This document shows, one piece after another, positions 1-11,646 of a DNA stretch of 64,000 nt. Every line of letters starts with the position of its first letter. Position 1 is the stretch's first letter. Below the pieces are notes generated by a model that saw only the letters and a list, made by a program, of their open reading frames with translations, had not been told where the DNA came from and searched no databases. Location: NCBI GenBank assembly GCA_916700875.1, contig CAKAKS010000038.1:11479944-11543943 (forward strand). The letters are read 5' to 3'. The stretch comes from Sebastes aleutianus (taxonomy: Eukaryota; Chordata; Actinopteri; Perciformes; Sebastidae). Made by a program: the position numbers and the translations under genes.

Positions 1-315
1 CACTGTGACCTCCATGACCCCAGGTACATACTAAATATATACAGATATACAGGGTATGTTTATGACACATAAATACAGCATTTGAATAAGAATAGATGCA
101 TGTGTATATTTTGATTCTAGCACAAAATATCAGAAATTGCCTTTCAATCATCACTGATGACTGAGTCACTGACTCAAGAGTTGTAAAAACTATTGAGTCA
201 ATAAACTGTCTTTTAGTTTTGTTCATATCTATCTACACACAGACCAGAGTGTTCCTTTCATCTGTCATTTATTGCTCTTAATCAATGGCCCTTTGTGTTC
301 GTGTTCGTGTGTCAG

Positions 316-1224
316 TGGGTGGTGTGCTCTCCCTAGGAATCTACACAGTGCTGTTTCTCAAGCTGTACTCCTACCAAGACACCAACAGGTGGTGTCGACA
401 AATCAGACAATTGAAAGCCAAGAGACTAACACGATCATACTCATGTAAGTATATCAACACACACACACACACACTGTCGAAGAAATGTTATCTAGATTAT
501 GATTAGGTATGAGGTGCTCTTGAGCTGCTCAGTGGCCAACACATCTGACTAACAGTAAGCCTAACATGGCTAAACACACAAATGTCAGTGCATACTTAAC
601 AGGATTATTAGCTTGTTTTTTTTTAATCTAGTACTGTGGTGTTACTACCATCTAGTGGTGAGAAGACAAACTGCAGCTTTTTGCACAGACAGATCAAAGT
701 TGTGTCTTCAGCTTTTATCACTTTGTGCGTTTTGAAGCTATTTTAATCCTAAATGCAACTTGATGACTTTATCTCCTCGCCGTAGGAGCTTGGATAAACC
801 GAAAACACACACAGAGAAATCCTTGAAATCCAACATGCTGATTGTCTGTTGTATTTATAGTGTAATTTGAAAAACATGGATATGGTGATTTATATAAATG
901 AGCTTGTGTCTGTGTGTTTTCCAGGTCCGTCTGTGGCACAACCCAATGGTTCAGCAGTTCATCCTCATGTCTCCTACCCAGGCAACCTCACCCACAGAGG
1001 TAACCATGACAACTGCATGGCGATAAACAGCACAGTTTTTAACGGAAATAATTTCATGATAAATAATCCTAATATAAATTAACATTTCATTTCTTTTTTT
1101 TGTCTTTAGACATGTACTACTTTGTCTTTGCCCCGACTCTCTGCTACCAGCTCAACTTCCCGCGGTCACCTCGAATACGCATAAGGTTCCTGATGAGAAG
1201 ACTTGTTGAAATGGTGAGAGGGAA

Positions 1225-1273
<49 letters not shown>

Positions 1274-4165
1274 ACTGTGTACGCTCCTGATGTAAAGTGA
1301 GATGGTGGAAAATGAAATTCAAATGGCAACATATATGCATGTTAACAAGTTTTCATTTAGACTCGCTCTTTCTTGTAGCTCTTCTTCACGCAGCTGTTGG
1401 TGGGATTGATACAGCAGGTATGTTGAACACGGCTTACATCACGCAGACAATTGTTCAGAGTATACGCTTAGCACACAGGAGAAGTTTCAGTTGATTGCAA
1501 TCTGCAACCTCACCGCTAGAGTCCTACACACTGCATCTTTAAATCTGTTTTTCACCACTCAAACAATGCAAAGCAATTCTCATTTGTGTCTTCCAGTGGA
1601 TGGTTCCCACCATACAGAACTCGATGAAACCATTCCAGGTGCGTACACACACATACACTACTGTACTGTACTGTATATGAAGATAAATTGCTCTCAGGAG
1701 AGCAAGAAGCAAGGGATCATAGACTATAATAGATGTCTTGGGGGCAAAACATTAATGAAAAAATGTCATTGTTTGTGTCTCTCACAGGAAATGGACTTTT
1801 CTAGGATGGTGGAGCGCCTCCTTAAGTTAGCTGTAAGTAATGTAGTTACACTGGACACACAATTATGTCCTATCATGACCTTATAATGACAGAAAATTGA
1901 TTATTACCACTTAATCTTGCATATTGAACTATGAGGTTTTCTCTCGTTGTGATAACTGTCTCTCATGTGTATCAGGATAGTATAGTGTGATCTTATCAAC
2001 CCAGACACTTCTCCTCTGACCCTCTCCTCTCTGTCTCCTCTCCCTCTCCCTCTCCTCCTCCTCCTCCTCCAGGTCCCTAACCATCTGATATGGTTAATAT
2101 TCTTCTATTGGTTCTTCCACTCCTCTATGAACTTTGTGGCAGAGCTGCTGCAGTTTGGAGACAGAGAGTTCTACAAAGACTGGTGGTGAGTAGAAGGAAC
2201 ATTCAATCAAACACAACTACATTTGTGCACACATGTAAAATCATACACTTGTTGAGCGTGTCCCGTTTAATCTCGAGGATAATTTAGTAGATTTTTTCCA
2301 CATATCTTTAGCTGTGATCCCCCTAAACTTAAGCGGACTATGTGTGACTCATCACACAGGAATAGAAGCGTATTTATTAAAATATGTAGTACACCCATCA
2401 GTCTTGAAGTCAAATTCTCAATCTGTGCATTTTTTGTTAATTTCAGGAACTCTGAGACTGTCGTATATTTCTGGGCCAACTGGAATATCCCAGTTCACAA
2501 ATGGTGTCTGAGGTGAGCACCAAACTTTTTTTAATTTTTTTTCAGCACTGACACTGTTTGATGTTTTGGCTTCACATCTGTATGAAATAAAATCCAAACT
2601 ACAATGATAAAAGGAATCAAGGTGTGGACTGGCATTGGATTAAAGAGATGAAGATCGGTGTAATTTGTCGAGTGTATGTGCCTTAATCGTGTGTCTTTGT
2701 GTGTTACAGACACTTCTATAAGCCAATGTTGAGGAATGGGGTCAACAAGTTTCTGGCTCAAACCGCCGTCTTCCTGGTGTCTGCCTTCTTCCACGAGGTA
2801 AACCAACAACATTCAGTGTGACACGAAACACTACTAAAGTCTACATATCTGCTAATTCAACTTCAAAACTCATTTTTGCATAATGTCTGTACATGAAATG
2901 GCCTGTTGTGAACAGTTGTTATCAGACAGCTGTGAGGAGCTGGCTTCCACGTATACCTCTAAATCAGAGCCTTACAATTAAATTACAATTTCTCTTATAT
3001 TTTCTCTTAATTTTCTTTTAAGAGAAAAAATAAGAGAAGTCAACTCCCAGGTGTGCTGAATGATGAATCCCACTTGATCATAAATTGGAGGAGTGTGGCT
3101 GATTGTTTATTATTAGCATAGGTAACGCCCCTTAAACACTATATAAATGCAGGTGTTGTGCAAATACTCTGGCACATGCCAAAGAATTGGACAGATGCCA
3201 CCAAAAAAAGGCCGTATCTATAGATAGATAGACAGATAGATCTTATTGATCCCAAATTGAGAAATTCTAGAACATTAGTAATTGAGGTACTGTTAAATAA
3301 AGGAAATTTTCCAGAGCGTCAATAGTGTGAAAATCAAAAGCATCTAAGAGCATGCAATATCATCTAAGGGTTTTTATAATTAAATTCATGAGCAAAAGAA
3401 ATACTATTGGTCCCAATTAAGATAATCCAATCATTATAATTACTCTAAAACATATTTCATAAATTTGATTATTAATGGGTTTTTTTATGTTCCTCAAATT
3501 TAATTTCCTTTCATTGGACATTTTGTGGACTGTGAGTACAAGATGGTTTTGTCTTATCTTTGTAAGAGTGATCTCGACTACTAGTAAAATGTTATCTTAG
3601 CTAAGAGAAGAGCAAAAAATAAGATAACAGAATAAGAACAAATCGTGGATAGGAACAAAAATAAGAGGAAATGTGTTCTTATATCGCTTCCTGCATGAGG
3701 CTTAATGATTCCTGAAGATAAAAATAAAAAGATTGCATCTGACTAATGAGTGTGCAGCTTTCTCCTCCTTACATTTACACATTTTGATTACGTTTAAAAA
3801 AAAAACCTGTCTGTGTCTGATTTAGTGTATTTTACTCTCGTTCTTCTTCAGTACCTGGTGAGTGTTCCTCTGAAGATGTTCAGACTGTGGGCCTTTATGG
3901 GAATGATGGCTCAGGTAAGACATGCCGAACCGTCCGTTTCTTTCGCTCAGTCACTTATCCCTTTCTCTCCTCTGCTGTAGACAAACACACTTTGACCTCT
4001 GAACTTTAATCCCTTCAGGTTCCCCTGGCTTGGTTTGTGGGTCGTTTCCTGAATGGGAACTATGGCAACGCCGCTGTGTGGATCTCGCTCATCATCGGCC
4101 AGCCTGTCGCTGTGTTGATGTACGTCCATGACTACTATGTCATTCACTATGGAACCACTACATAG
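316..4165 (+). CDS. dgat1: dgat1, diacylglycerol O-acyltransferase 1 (3' part; 5' exons outside window)
   Basis: Final step of triacylglycerol synthesis: joins acyl-CoA to diacylglycerol in the ER membrane (MBOAT family). Predicted coding exons: 316-444, 925-999, 1110-1213, 1379-1417, 1597-1638, 1788-1832, 2073-2185, 2447-2512, 2710-2797, 3852-3914 and 4019-4165 (stop TAG 4163-4165). All junctions have AG/GT sites and compatible phases, giving about 302 residues that align without gaps to roughly residue 190 to the end of human DGAT1 (488 aa). Visible landmarks: APTLCYQLNFPRSPRIR, the family signature FYKDWWN across the 2185/2447 junction, and the SAFFHEYLVS segment carrying the MBOAT catalytic histidine across the 2797/3852 junction. 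The C-terminus (…YVIHYGTTT) differs from the mammalian tail. Teleosts have two dgat1 copies; I cannot tell which this is. The gene is cut by the left edge. It is convergent with cfap20. Confidence 0.95.
1227..1271. repeat. (CA)n microsatellite in dgat1 intron
   Basis: About 22 CA units starting about 13 bases after the donor at 1214, inside a 165-bp intron of dgat1. The sense transcript would carry a CA-rich tract beside the 5' splice site. Confidence 0.95.
2985..3700. repeat. Probable inverted-repeat element in dgat1 intron
   Basis: Occupies most of the 1-kb intron between 2797 and 3852. The left side has a local hairpin around 3000-3055 (CTCTTA… against …AATAAGAG). Its left boundary resembles the reverse complement of the 3650-3690 segment (CTCTTATTTT-type ends), as in a non-autonomous DNA transposon. 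A degraded GATA-rich stretch followed by TTATTGATCCC, typical of fish LINE 3' tails, is embedded at about 3213-3260. Boundaries are approximate and the family is not certain. Confidence 0.4.
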
Positions 4166-7100
4166 TACCGGACAAACACACACGCACGTGTTCCCACACA
4201 TAAACATGTACAAGTCATGTTGTATAAACACACACACACACACACCAGCCTGCAGGACAACTCTGTGAGTGAATGTAGAGCGAGTTAAGGTGACTTTAAT
4301 AGAAAGCCCTGCTAATATGAACCTGTCAGTGAAAACAGCAACAGCAGGAAAATCGTTTTTGATTTTTGCACTACAGAGAAATGGACCATAGTATGTCAGG
4401 AAATGATTCTAACAACATGAGAAGTGCTTGCTTTAAAGCAGTATTCCACTTTAGTAGGACAAACATACCTTTGACCTTTGTAATCAGCCTCATGTATTAG
4501 GATCCGCAGTCACCACCTGCTCTTAATATCTATATCTAGCATTGGACGTTTCAACTTCAGACAAATGATCCAAAGTGAAATAACACTTGGATCTCTGTTA
4601 TTGGAATTGATCCTTCACTGTCAGATTTGTTAGAAGTGTGCTTTTATCTTAAGCAGATTTTGCTAAGTAATATTGGTGGTTGATGATTCATGAGCTCAAA
4701 CAAAGTTTAGGTGCAATTTCCTGAACTTTTAGAAGCACTTCATTGCATTCAAAAGTGGAAACGCTGCTTGTAACCAAGCACTCCTCGAGTTTTGGAAAAC
4801 CAAATGTGAACCACTGCCGAGCGAGCACAAGCCAGACGGGGATCTTGCCATCCTTGTATCCAAAGGCAACAGAGAAATGATGAAGCCAGATAAACAGTTT
4901 GTGTCTACAAGCTGAGGCTTTAAAATAGCAATGTAGGATGTCTCCAGGTCTTCAAATTGACCACAGCTTTTTATATAAATTTTTGATGCAGTGCAGTTGT
5001 TGAGTATTACCGAAATTTGTAGGATAAGAAACTGAAGGATGTGAAGCTAAAAGGTGAAGGAGAAACTGTAAAAGGACATTTTTGTGACCGTATTTGTACA
5101 GTCGTGGACCTCCAGGCAGCCTCTCCTCTTCTGTCTCTCAACTCCAAACAACATCAATGCAAGCTCTTATTGTAACAGTACAGTACATGCTACAGGTGTC
5201 TTGACTCTAGTGTCTTTTTGTGTTGCATTTGACTTATCAGATCAGTTTATTTTATACTTTGTATTATTATAAATTATGTGTGGGTACGCCTGTCTGCAGT
5301 TATGTTGTGCCAAATTATAATTTATGTTGTTTTATTTTAAATCTTTGATTTAATGCAGTAGTTGATTTACTGATTTGAACCAATGAATGTGTTTTTGCAC
5401 TTTAAAGAGATGCATGCTGTTGACTAAAGCAATAGATTTCTACGAATGTATTCTTTAAGTTGTATCAATCGTGGAAGGAAAATATGTTTTGTTGAAAATG
5501 ATTTGTATGTTTTGTAATTTGCTCGTTGTCGTGTAAGGATGGCTCAGTTTGTTTCAAAGTAAAACAGCAGCTGCAGTGGTAATAATGAGAGTTTCAAACA
5601 GACTTTTCATGCCACAGTTTTTTTTTTCCAGAATTTCTATTTCTTGGTTTGACCTAATTTAAAGTTGCCAATAAGGATATTGCCATATAAAAGTTAGTTG
5701 TTATTTTACTTTTTTTTTGTTGTTTTAATCGGCTTTCCAAATATACAGTGACAGTTGACTTGGAGCCTTTTCATTTATTTATTTATTTTTTAAAGATTTG
5801 TCCTCTTTTCTTCCCTTATTGACCACATTCAGGGAAAACGTTGTTGTTAAATTATAACACCAGTTATCAAAAACACTGTGTTGGCATTCCTTATTGAAAT
5901 GTATAAGTGCCTGCTGTAAAAATAAGTTTAAACAAAATATAAAAAAATCACCAGTTGTTTTGTGTAAAAAAAGACACAGAGGCCAAATACTTCCTATACT
6001 TTGCCAATCGATTCAAAAATGCATTTATATTCATGGTGTTTTGAAATATTTGGGAACTGAAGACTTACTGCCCGTAACATAACCTTTTAGCAGTATGACA
6101 CCTTTCATTTTTAAAGCAGTCATTTTTATGTTTTCATGAAAACAAGATGTTATTTTGGAGAGCCTTATTCAATAGTCATGCATAAACCTTATCACGTTAT
6201 TGGTATTTAAGCGTGCAAACGGCAGCTTTAATATCTGTTAGTCTGACACACTTTTATCAACAAATGTGACCCAGTTTAAAACTGAGCAGCGGTGACATTT
6301 GTTCGATCTTTATATTTTAAATAGAATGAACATCTGAGGATTATTTCGCAAGTAGCACATGTAGCAACAATGTTTTGAGCACTATATTGACAACTATCTC
6401 AATGCCAAGAGCTGCTGTCTAGGCAGCTTCTTCACAAAATACAAAATACAAAATACATGTTTCACTGGATTCTCTGTTTAGTTTGGTGGAAAAACTAAGT
6501 AAAGTCACTAAATTCAGTCGGTATCAGAAAATACCGGTGAAATTCAATAGTAAACAACTAAAATAATCAAAAAGTGCAAATAGAAATTTACAACAAATTA
6601 TTCTTTTTCTCATTTGTATGAATCTCCTGTGAAAAATATATTTACTCAATTGAGTTGTTTACTTTTAATTCTGCCTTGCTTTGTTATGTTTTTGTGGGAT
6701 TTCTTGAAAAAGGAAAATATAAAGGGTGACAGGGTGTTTAACACGAGAAGCGTCGTCACCACAGCTTGAGATGGGACTATCAAAATTATTCTCCCGCTTC
6801 ATTTTTTTGTGTTATTTTAGCACTTCCTGTTTCACATTATTGCTGCACTGTGTCTGCTCTTGGAATATGAGTTGAAGTTGCAGCTTTAAGTTGAACTGTC
6901 TTTAGTTGTTTTGGGATGATTTTGTGATGCAACACGTAGTAAAATGAATGTATTACTGATCTGTTCATACTGTACACAGAAATCCAAAGTGAAACAAAGA
7001 TTATATGTTTTGGGAATGCAAATCATTTTCATAGCCTTTCACTTGAAATTATTCGTGTTTGATAAAGATTATTTATATTTGATGAATGGACTTGTCTATT

Positions 7101-7304
7101 TTTCTTTCGTCTTTTTAAAAAACGAGAACCGAGCCTTCATTTTATTAGCAGGTAACGGTGGAGTATCCTGAATTTCCTGGTTATTATTTTTTCCAGCACA
7201 CATAATATGGCTGCTGTAGAATGTGTGGCACAAACTATCGTTTCTAGAAAACTGATACTATCGTCTTTAAACCACTACAGTCTGCATTGAAAACTGTGAG
7301 GACA
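4166..7304. other. dgat1-cfap20 intergenic region, probably including dgat1 3' UTR
   Basis: AT-rich sequence between two convergent genes. It starts with a CA tract (about 4229-4243), with no coding-like ORF. Much of it may be dgat1 3' UTR, but I did not find a canonical AATAAA or ATTAAA on the + strand, so the dgat1 transcript end is unresolved. Nothing else recognisable. Confidence 0.5.
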
Positions 7305-7323
7305 AAGGAGTCCATAAAAAACT

Positions 7324-7329
7324 TTTATT
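7324..7329 (-). other. cfap20 polyadenylation signal
   Basis: AATAAA on the - strand (TTTATT on +), about 145 bases downstream of the cfap20 stop codon, giving a short 3' UTR of roughly 150-170 bases. It is the first such signal after the stop. Confidence 0.7.
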
Positions 7330-7472
7330 GCGCAGAGAGCAACACAAGACGGCACTCAAAACTCATACTTTCAAAATTACAAAGTTTTAAAGTTCATCAT
7401 ATTTCTACACACAGAAAATCTTACAGCTAAACTCCACATCAGGTCTGGGGGAACAGTGCAGGGCGAGAATCT

Positions 7473-10400
7473 CTACTGCTGCAAGACACAAACACACAAA
7501 CGGACGAGTGTTAGGCAAACTTCTACAAATCTATTCACTTACTTGTCCACTTGTCGTCACAAAGACATTATATACAAACTGATATTACAACAAACGTTTA
7601 TATAGTTGTCAGCACTGTTCGCTGCTGTAGTTAGAAATCAACCTAACCAACAGTTGAGTGCAGCACTCATGCCTCAGCCAGCGTTAAGCTCTGGAGACAT
7701 CGCTGTTCGCAGAGTATTGCGGAGTTTAACGATAATGTTATTGATATCTATATAACTATTTATTCAGGGTCCCGGGAGGAGACCACCAAATTTATTTATT
7801 TTCAATATTTTAAATCAGTAGTGTAAAACTTACACAGTAGCGGCAACAATGATTCTAGGCTTTTCCATACGTATCACACAAAATACCAGTTGTACATTGT
7901 TATTTTGTGTATAATTTCTTTTTAAATTGGCATGATTCTGAGAAATAAAAAGGCAGCTAGCCAAAGCCTACCAATGTTATTCATGTAACAGGTAGCATTT
8001 TTATGTAAGTTGAACTTGTTATGCTTGAAGTCACTGAGAATTGAGAAATACTAAACACTTTTAAGTAGAAAGTATTTAATTGTACAGGTTTAGCATGAAT
8101 AAATGTTACCTTTGGCCTTTGTGTGTTTACATGCAATCAGTTGATTTTTCAAATATTAAAAACTCCATAATGTTAGACACACATTACCCTGCTTTCATGC
8201 CATAATTTGCCACACCGCCTTTATTAGCGCACAGGACACTGGAGTAGATCCTGAAATTAGCACCCCTATGTACTGAATTGTGAATCAATTTTGAATCAGG
8301 AATCGTTTTGAATCGATTCTGAATCGAATCGTGAGATACCGACAGATTCCCACCCTTAATATTTATGTGGTTAAATGTAGTGTATGTTTGTGTGTGTGAC
8401 GTCTCACCTTCGCTTTCTGGTTCTGGACAGGCAGGTAGAGTTTAAACTCTGCTGGGAGCTCGTCCTCAGAGTACAGTCTGTCTGAGAAATACACTCTCCT
8501 TATTCGACAGTTTGCGTGGATCTGAGAGGAAAACAGGTCAGACATAAGCATCAGAAAGGAGGATCTACATTCACTCTAGTGCAAGTAGTATCTAGTTTCT
8601 TGTCCGTCTCTGTGCACTAACCTGTACACGCAGCGTCTCGATGTAATTGGTTCCGTAGGCCCTCCTGGTGAAGTCCGACAGGTTGAACTGAATCTGGTTC
8701 CAGCCGTCATCCAGCCTCATTGGCATGGTGCAGATAAACGGCTTCACTCGTGTCGTGCTTTGATAGTTACTCGCCCGAAACCGCCGGCGAACGTTTTTGT
8801 CATCTAACACCTGTAAGTTGTAAAAGATGGGAAGAAAGTATAACATCAGTACACATGTGTTTATTCTGCCACCAAGACATGGAAGGGGTCTGTATCTGCA
8901 GGAATGCTTACCTGGACTTCAAAGGTGAAATACTTCTTGAGATTTTTGATGATCATAACGAGAAAAGGAAGCTTGATGCCCAATGTTTTCTTGGGGTCTG
9001 CAGGACATGTTATATACGTGGTACTGCAGGGAGTAGAAGAAATAAAAAAGACAAGGGAGATGAATGAGGGTGCTTGTATGAGTTGACTTGAGCTGAAGAA
9101 TCAGTTAAACAAACTCACCTGACGTTTGTCCCCTCAACCTCCAACACCAGTGAGTGGATGTCATTGTCTGTGATTCTCTTGATGTGGCCATTCCTCACCT
9201 GTGAACACACAGAAATATTGTTTTTCTTAAGGTGGAAAAATCAAGCTGTACCTCACTGGTAAAGGAGCGCTATCACAGTCATTCAACTTCACAGATATTA
9301 GATACAGATAAGATCATAGATAAGAAATAGCAGTACAGATGTGCCAAAGATATGTTTGAGAAACAGTGTCACTGTTACATAGTTTTCCACCTGAGAGAAC
9401 TGACAAGTTTATTTTTCGACTGCTCAGTACATACTGTATTTTGGTCTCTAAAGCACACATTGTAGGGATCCTTATCAAATGTTATTATAAAATATTATAA
9501 AATATTATTTATGTTATTTGTTTATGTTACAAATGACTATAATATCGGCCACAAAAATCCTGTATCGGTCAGAGTGAATATTGCCAAAACCTTTTACATC
9601 TTGTTGTCTTGTAAGTGTTGCAAGTTAGCTAACCTCAAACTACCTTAAACAAATGATATCCTCCACTGTTACTATTCTTACCTGTTGCTTGGCAACAGTG
9701 CCTTTAGGCCCACCTTGTATCCTGCTAACGTTGTAGTTACATTTAAAGGTCCCATATTATAAAAAAGTGAGATTTTCATGTTTTTTTAATATAAAGCAGG
9801 CTAAAGTCCTATATAAATACTGTGAAAGTATTGAAACACTCAATCCACAGGGAAATACACACAGCCCGTATTCAGAAACTCTGCATTTGAAACAAGCCGT
9901 TAGGATTCCTGTCCATTTATGATGTCACAAATATACAATATTTAGACCCTTAACACAATTTTTGCAGTGTATGTGAATGTCATCAACTGACAAGAAGTAC
10001 ACATGGACCCAAGCTGTTGCCCAGCAACGCAATTCCGTTGCAATTCCGTCATAATGTGCTAAAACGGAGCGTTTAAGACAGAGAGGGTAAATACAGGCAT
10101 ATTCAGGCTGACAGTATGAGGAAAATAAAGAGTTTTTTTTAACATTACAGCATGTAAACATGTTCTAGTAGAAACACAAAATACAAGTATGAACCTGAAA
10201 ATGAGCACGATATGAGACCTTTAACATAACTTTCTGAATCAATAGAGCTTTGAAACTGTGTTTGGTTTCAAAATACCAACAAGCTCTTGACAGCTGTCTT
10301 AATAACTAGACAGGGATTATATTTAGTTATCTGTATTCTTTGCTGGAGCAGATTAAAACCACTTTTCAAATGTAAACTTCACATGTAACGTTGACTAACA

Positions 10401-10594
10401 CAAGCTCAGTCAGCTGTCTGAACCCTGAAGACTAAACACACACTGCAACAGAGATTAGCTTTAGCACGTTAGCTCGTTAGCTGTAGCATTCAGTGTGAAT
10501 CGCTGCTCACCTTTTTATCCCAAATCTGAAGCGGTTTGCTGCCGATGCTGTATAAAATAGACAAGAATCCGCTTTGAAACGTGTTTTTAAACAT
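7473..10594 (-). CDS. cfap20: cfap20, cilia and flagella associated protein 20 (complete)
   Basis: Conserved DUF667/BUG22 protein of the ciliary axoneme. It sits at the inner junction joining A and B tubules of doublet microtubules and influences ciliary waveform and tubulin modification. Predicted coding exons, 5' to 3' on the - strand: 10594-10511 ([18 protein letters not shown]…), 9198-9119, 9023-8912, 8810-8622, 8521-8408, and a tiny last exon 7478-7473 that codes only Q and TAG. Phases fit at every junction. The product is 194 aa against 193 in human, almost identical in sequence (e.g. [39 protein letters not shown]), and ends …QNQKAKQ. The start is fixed by the family's invariant N-terminus. 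Intron 1 (1.3 kb) contains a TTAA-ended transposon. Tail-to-tail with dgat1. Confidence 0.97.
9684..9696. promoter_or_regulatory. X-box-like palindrome in cfap20 intron 1
   Basis: GTTGCTTGGCAAC, a near-perfect inverted repeat with one mismatch to the RFX consensus GTNRCC(N0-3)RGYAAC. It lies in intron 1, about 0.9 kb downstream of the start codon and outside the transposon that begins at 9743. Function is inferred from sequence only. Confidence 0.4.
9743..10224. mobile_element. TTAA-ended MITE in cfap20 intron 1
   Basis: About 480 bp with inverted ends: TTAAAGGTCCCATATT at the left and the complement of TTAAAGGTCTCATATC at the right (14 of 16 identical), beginning and ending in TTAA as in piggyBac-type insertions. 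A related copy, with CCTGAAAATGAGCA near one end, lies at about 23775-24128. No coding capacity. It carries an X-box match at 10016-10028. Confidence 0.75.
10016..10028. promoter_or_regulatory. RFX X-box consensus match inside the intronic MITE
   Basis: GTTGCCCAGCAAC fits GTNRCC-N-RGYAAC exactly. It lies within the inverted-repeat element 9743-10224, about 570 bp downstream of the cfap20 ATG. It could be chance or a transposon-borne site. Confidence 0.4.
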
Positions 10595-10960
10595 CTTCTT
10601 TTCGCTTCAGTCCACAGTCGTTTTGTAACTAACAACTGTTGCTAGCTAACGAGCGTGACGTTTGTTTACAGATTTGGGTGTCCGTCTCCAACGCGACCCG
10701 GTTCCGTGTGGCACAAAGATAACCCGTTCCGCTTCCAGAAATATTAAATACGTTACGGGCGAAATAAAAAATCTGATTTGTCGTGTATTGTGATGTTCCC
10801 ACACGTCTCTCCTTGGGGCGCGTAAAAAATAAAGAAGAGTTAGTGTTCACCTCTTCATTATTTTGGTGTTGCTTGGGAACACCAGAGCGGAAGCTCTTGG
10901 CGGTGTTCACGTCGGCCTCTTAAATGGTGACGCAACTCGGTCGCCGTGGCAACGAAAAGC
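10595..10960 (-). promoter_or_regulatory. cfap20 5' UTR and promoter region with X-box motifs
   Basis: Sequence directly upstream of the cfap20 start, richer in GC and CpG than its surroundings. It contains GTCGCCGTGGCAAC at 10940-10953, an exact match to the RFX X-box consensus GTNRCC(N0-3)RGYAAC, and a weaker GTTGCTTGGGAAC at 10868-10880. RFX factors drive many ciliary genes, so this fits the gene's role. The transcription start is not determined and no TATA box is evident. Confidence 0.6.
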
Positions 10961-11011
10961 CTGACCAATGTATTCTGGAACTGAGAAAATATACACATAT
11001 ACAATCATATG

Positions 11012-11012
11012 T

Positions 11013-11085
<73 letters not shown>

Positions 11086-11172
11086 GTAATAATAATAATA
11101 ATAATAATAATTATTATTATTATTATTATAATAATTACAATTATAATACAATATAATAATAATAATAATAAC

Positions 11173-11220
<48 letters not shown>

Positions 11221-11400
11221 CATAATAATCACAATAATCATAATCACAATAACAACAATAATTATAATAATAATAATCACAATAACAACAACAATAATAA
11301 TACCATTAATAATAGTCATAATAGTAACAATAATAACAATAATAATAATCACAAAATAATAACAATAATAACAATAATAATAATAATAACAATAAATAAA
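11012..11400. repeat. ATA/TAA trinucleotide microsatellite, compound
   Basis: About 390 bp of imperfect ATA repeats, near-pure over about 11015-11108, then TTA units (making a local self-complementary stretch near 11110-11160), and then interspersed ATG, ATC and AAC variants. It starts about 60 bases beyond the X-box of the cfap20 promoter. It produces long open frames of poly-Ile, poly-Asn or poly-Tyr that are not genes. Confidence 0.95.
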
Positions 11401-11594
11401 TCATAAAATAACACCCAAGTGCATACTTGGGATTTTCTTTAGGCTACCCAAACAACAATCAGGCATGCAGTTGCTGAATCTGTCTTTATTTATGATCAAC
11501 AACAGTTAGTTTTAAACTTTTTTGGGGGAGTTTCCAGAGGCGCTGATCCGCCATATGCTATGGTTTATGGGAAGAGTATTTCCTTCACTCTTGA

Positions 11595-11646
<52 letters not shown>

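Noticed and set aside
1100..1332. Open frames running through CA repeats, here and at 33700-34039, 35425-35886, 44199-44765, 48688-48969 and 57422-57796
   Set aside because: Poly-His/Thr or poly-Cys/Val strings come from CA/TG microsatellites; where they overlap real exons, the exon frame is already used in the gene models.
10920..11406. Long open frames of poly-Ile, poly-Asn and poly-Tyr on both strands
   Set aside because: They are translations of the ATA/TAA microsatellite and have no other protein character.
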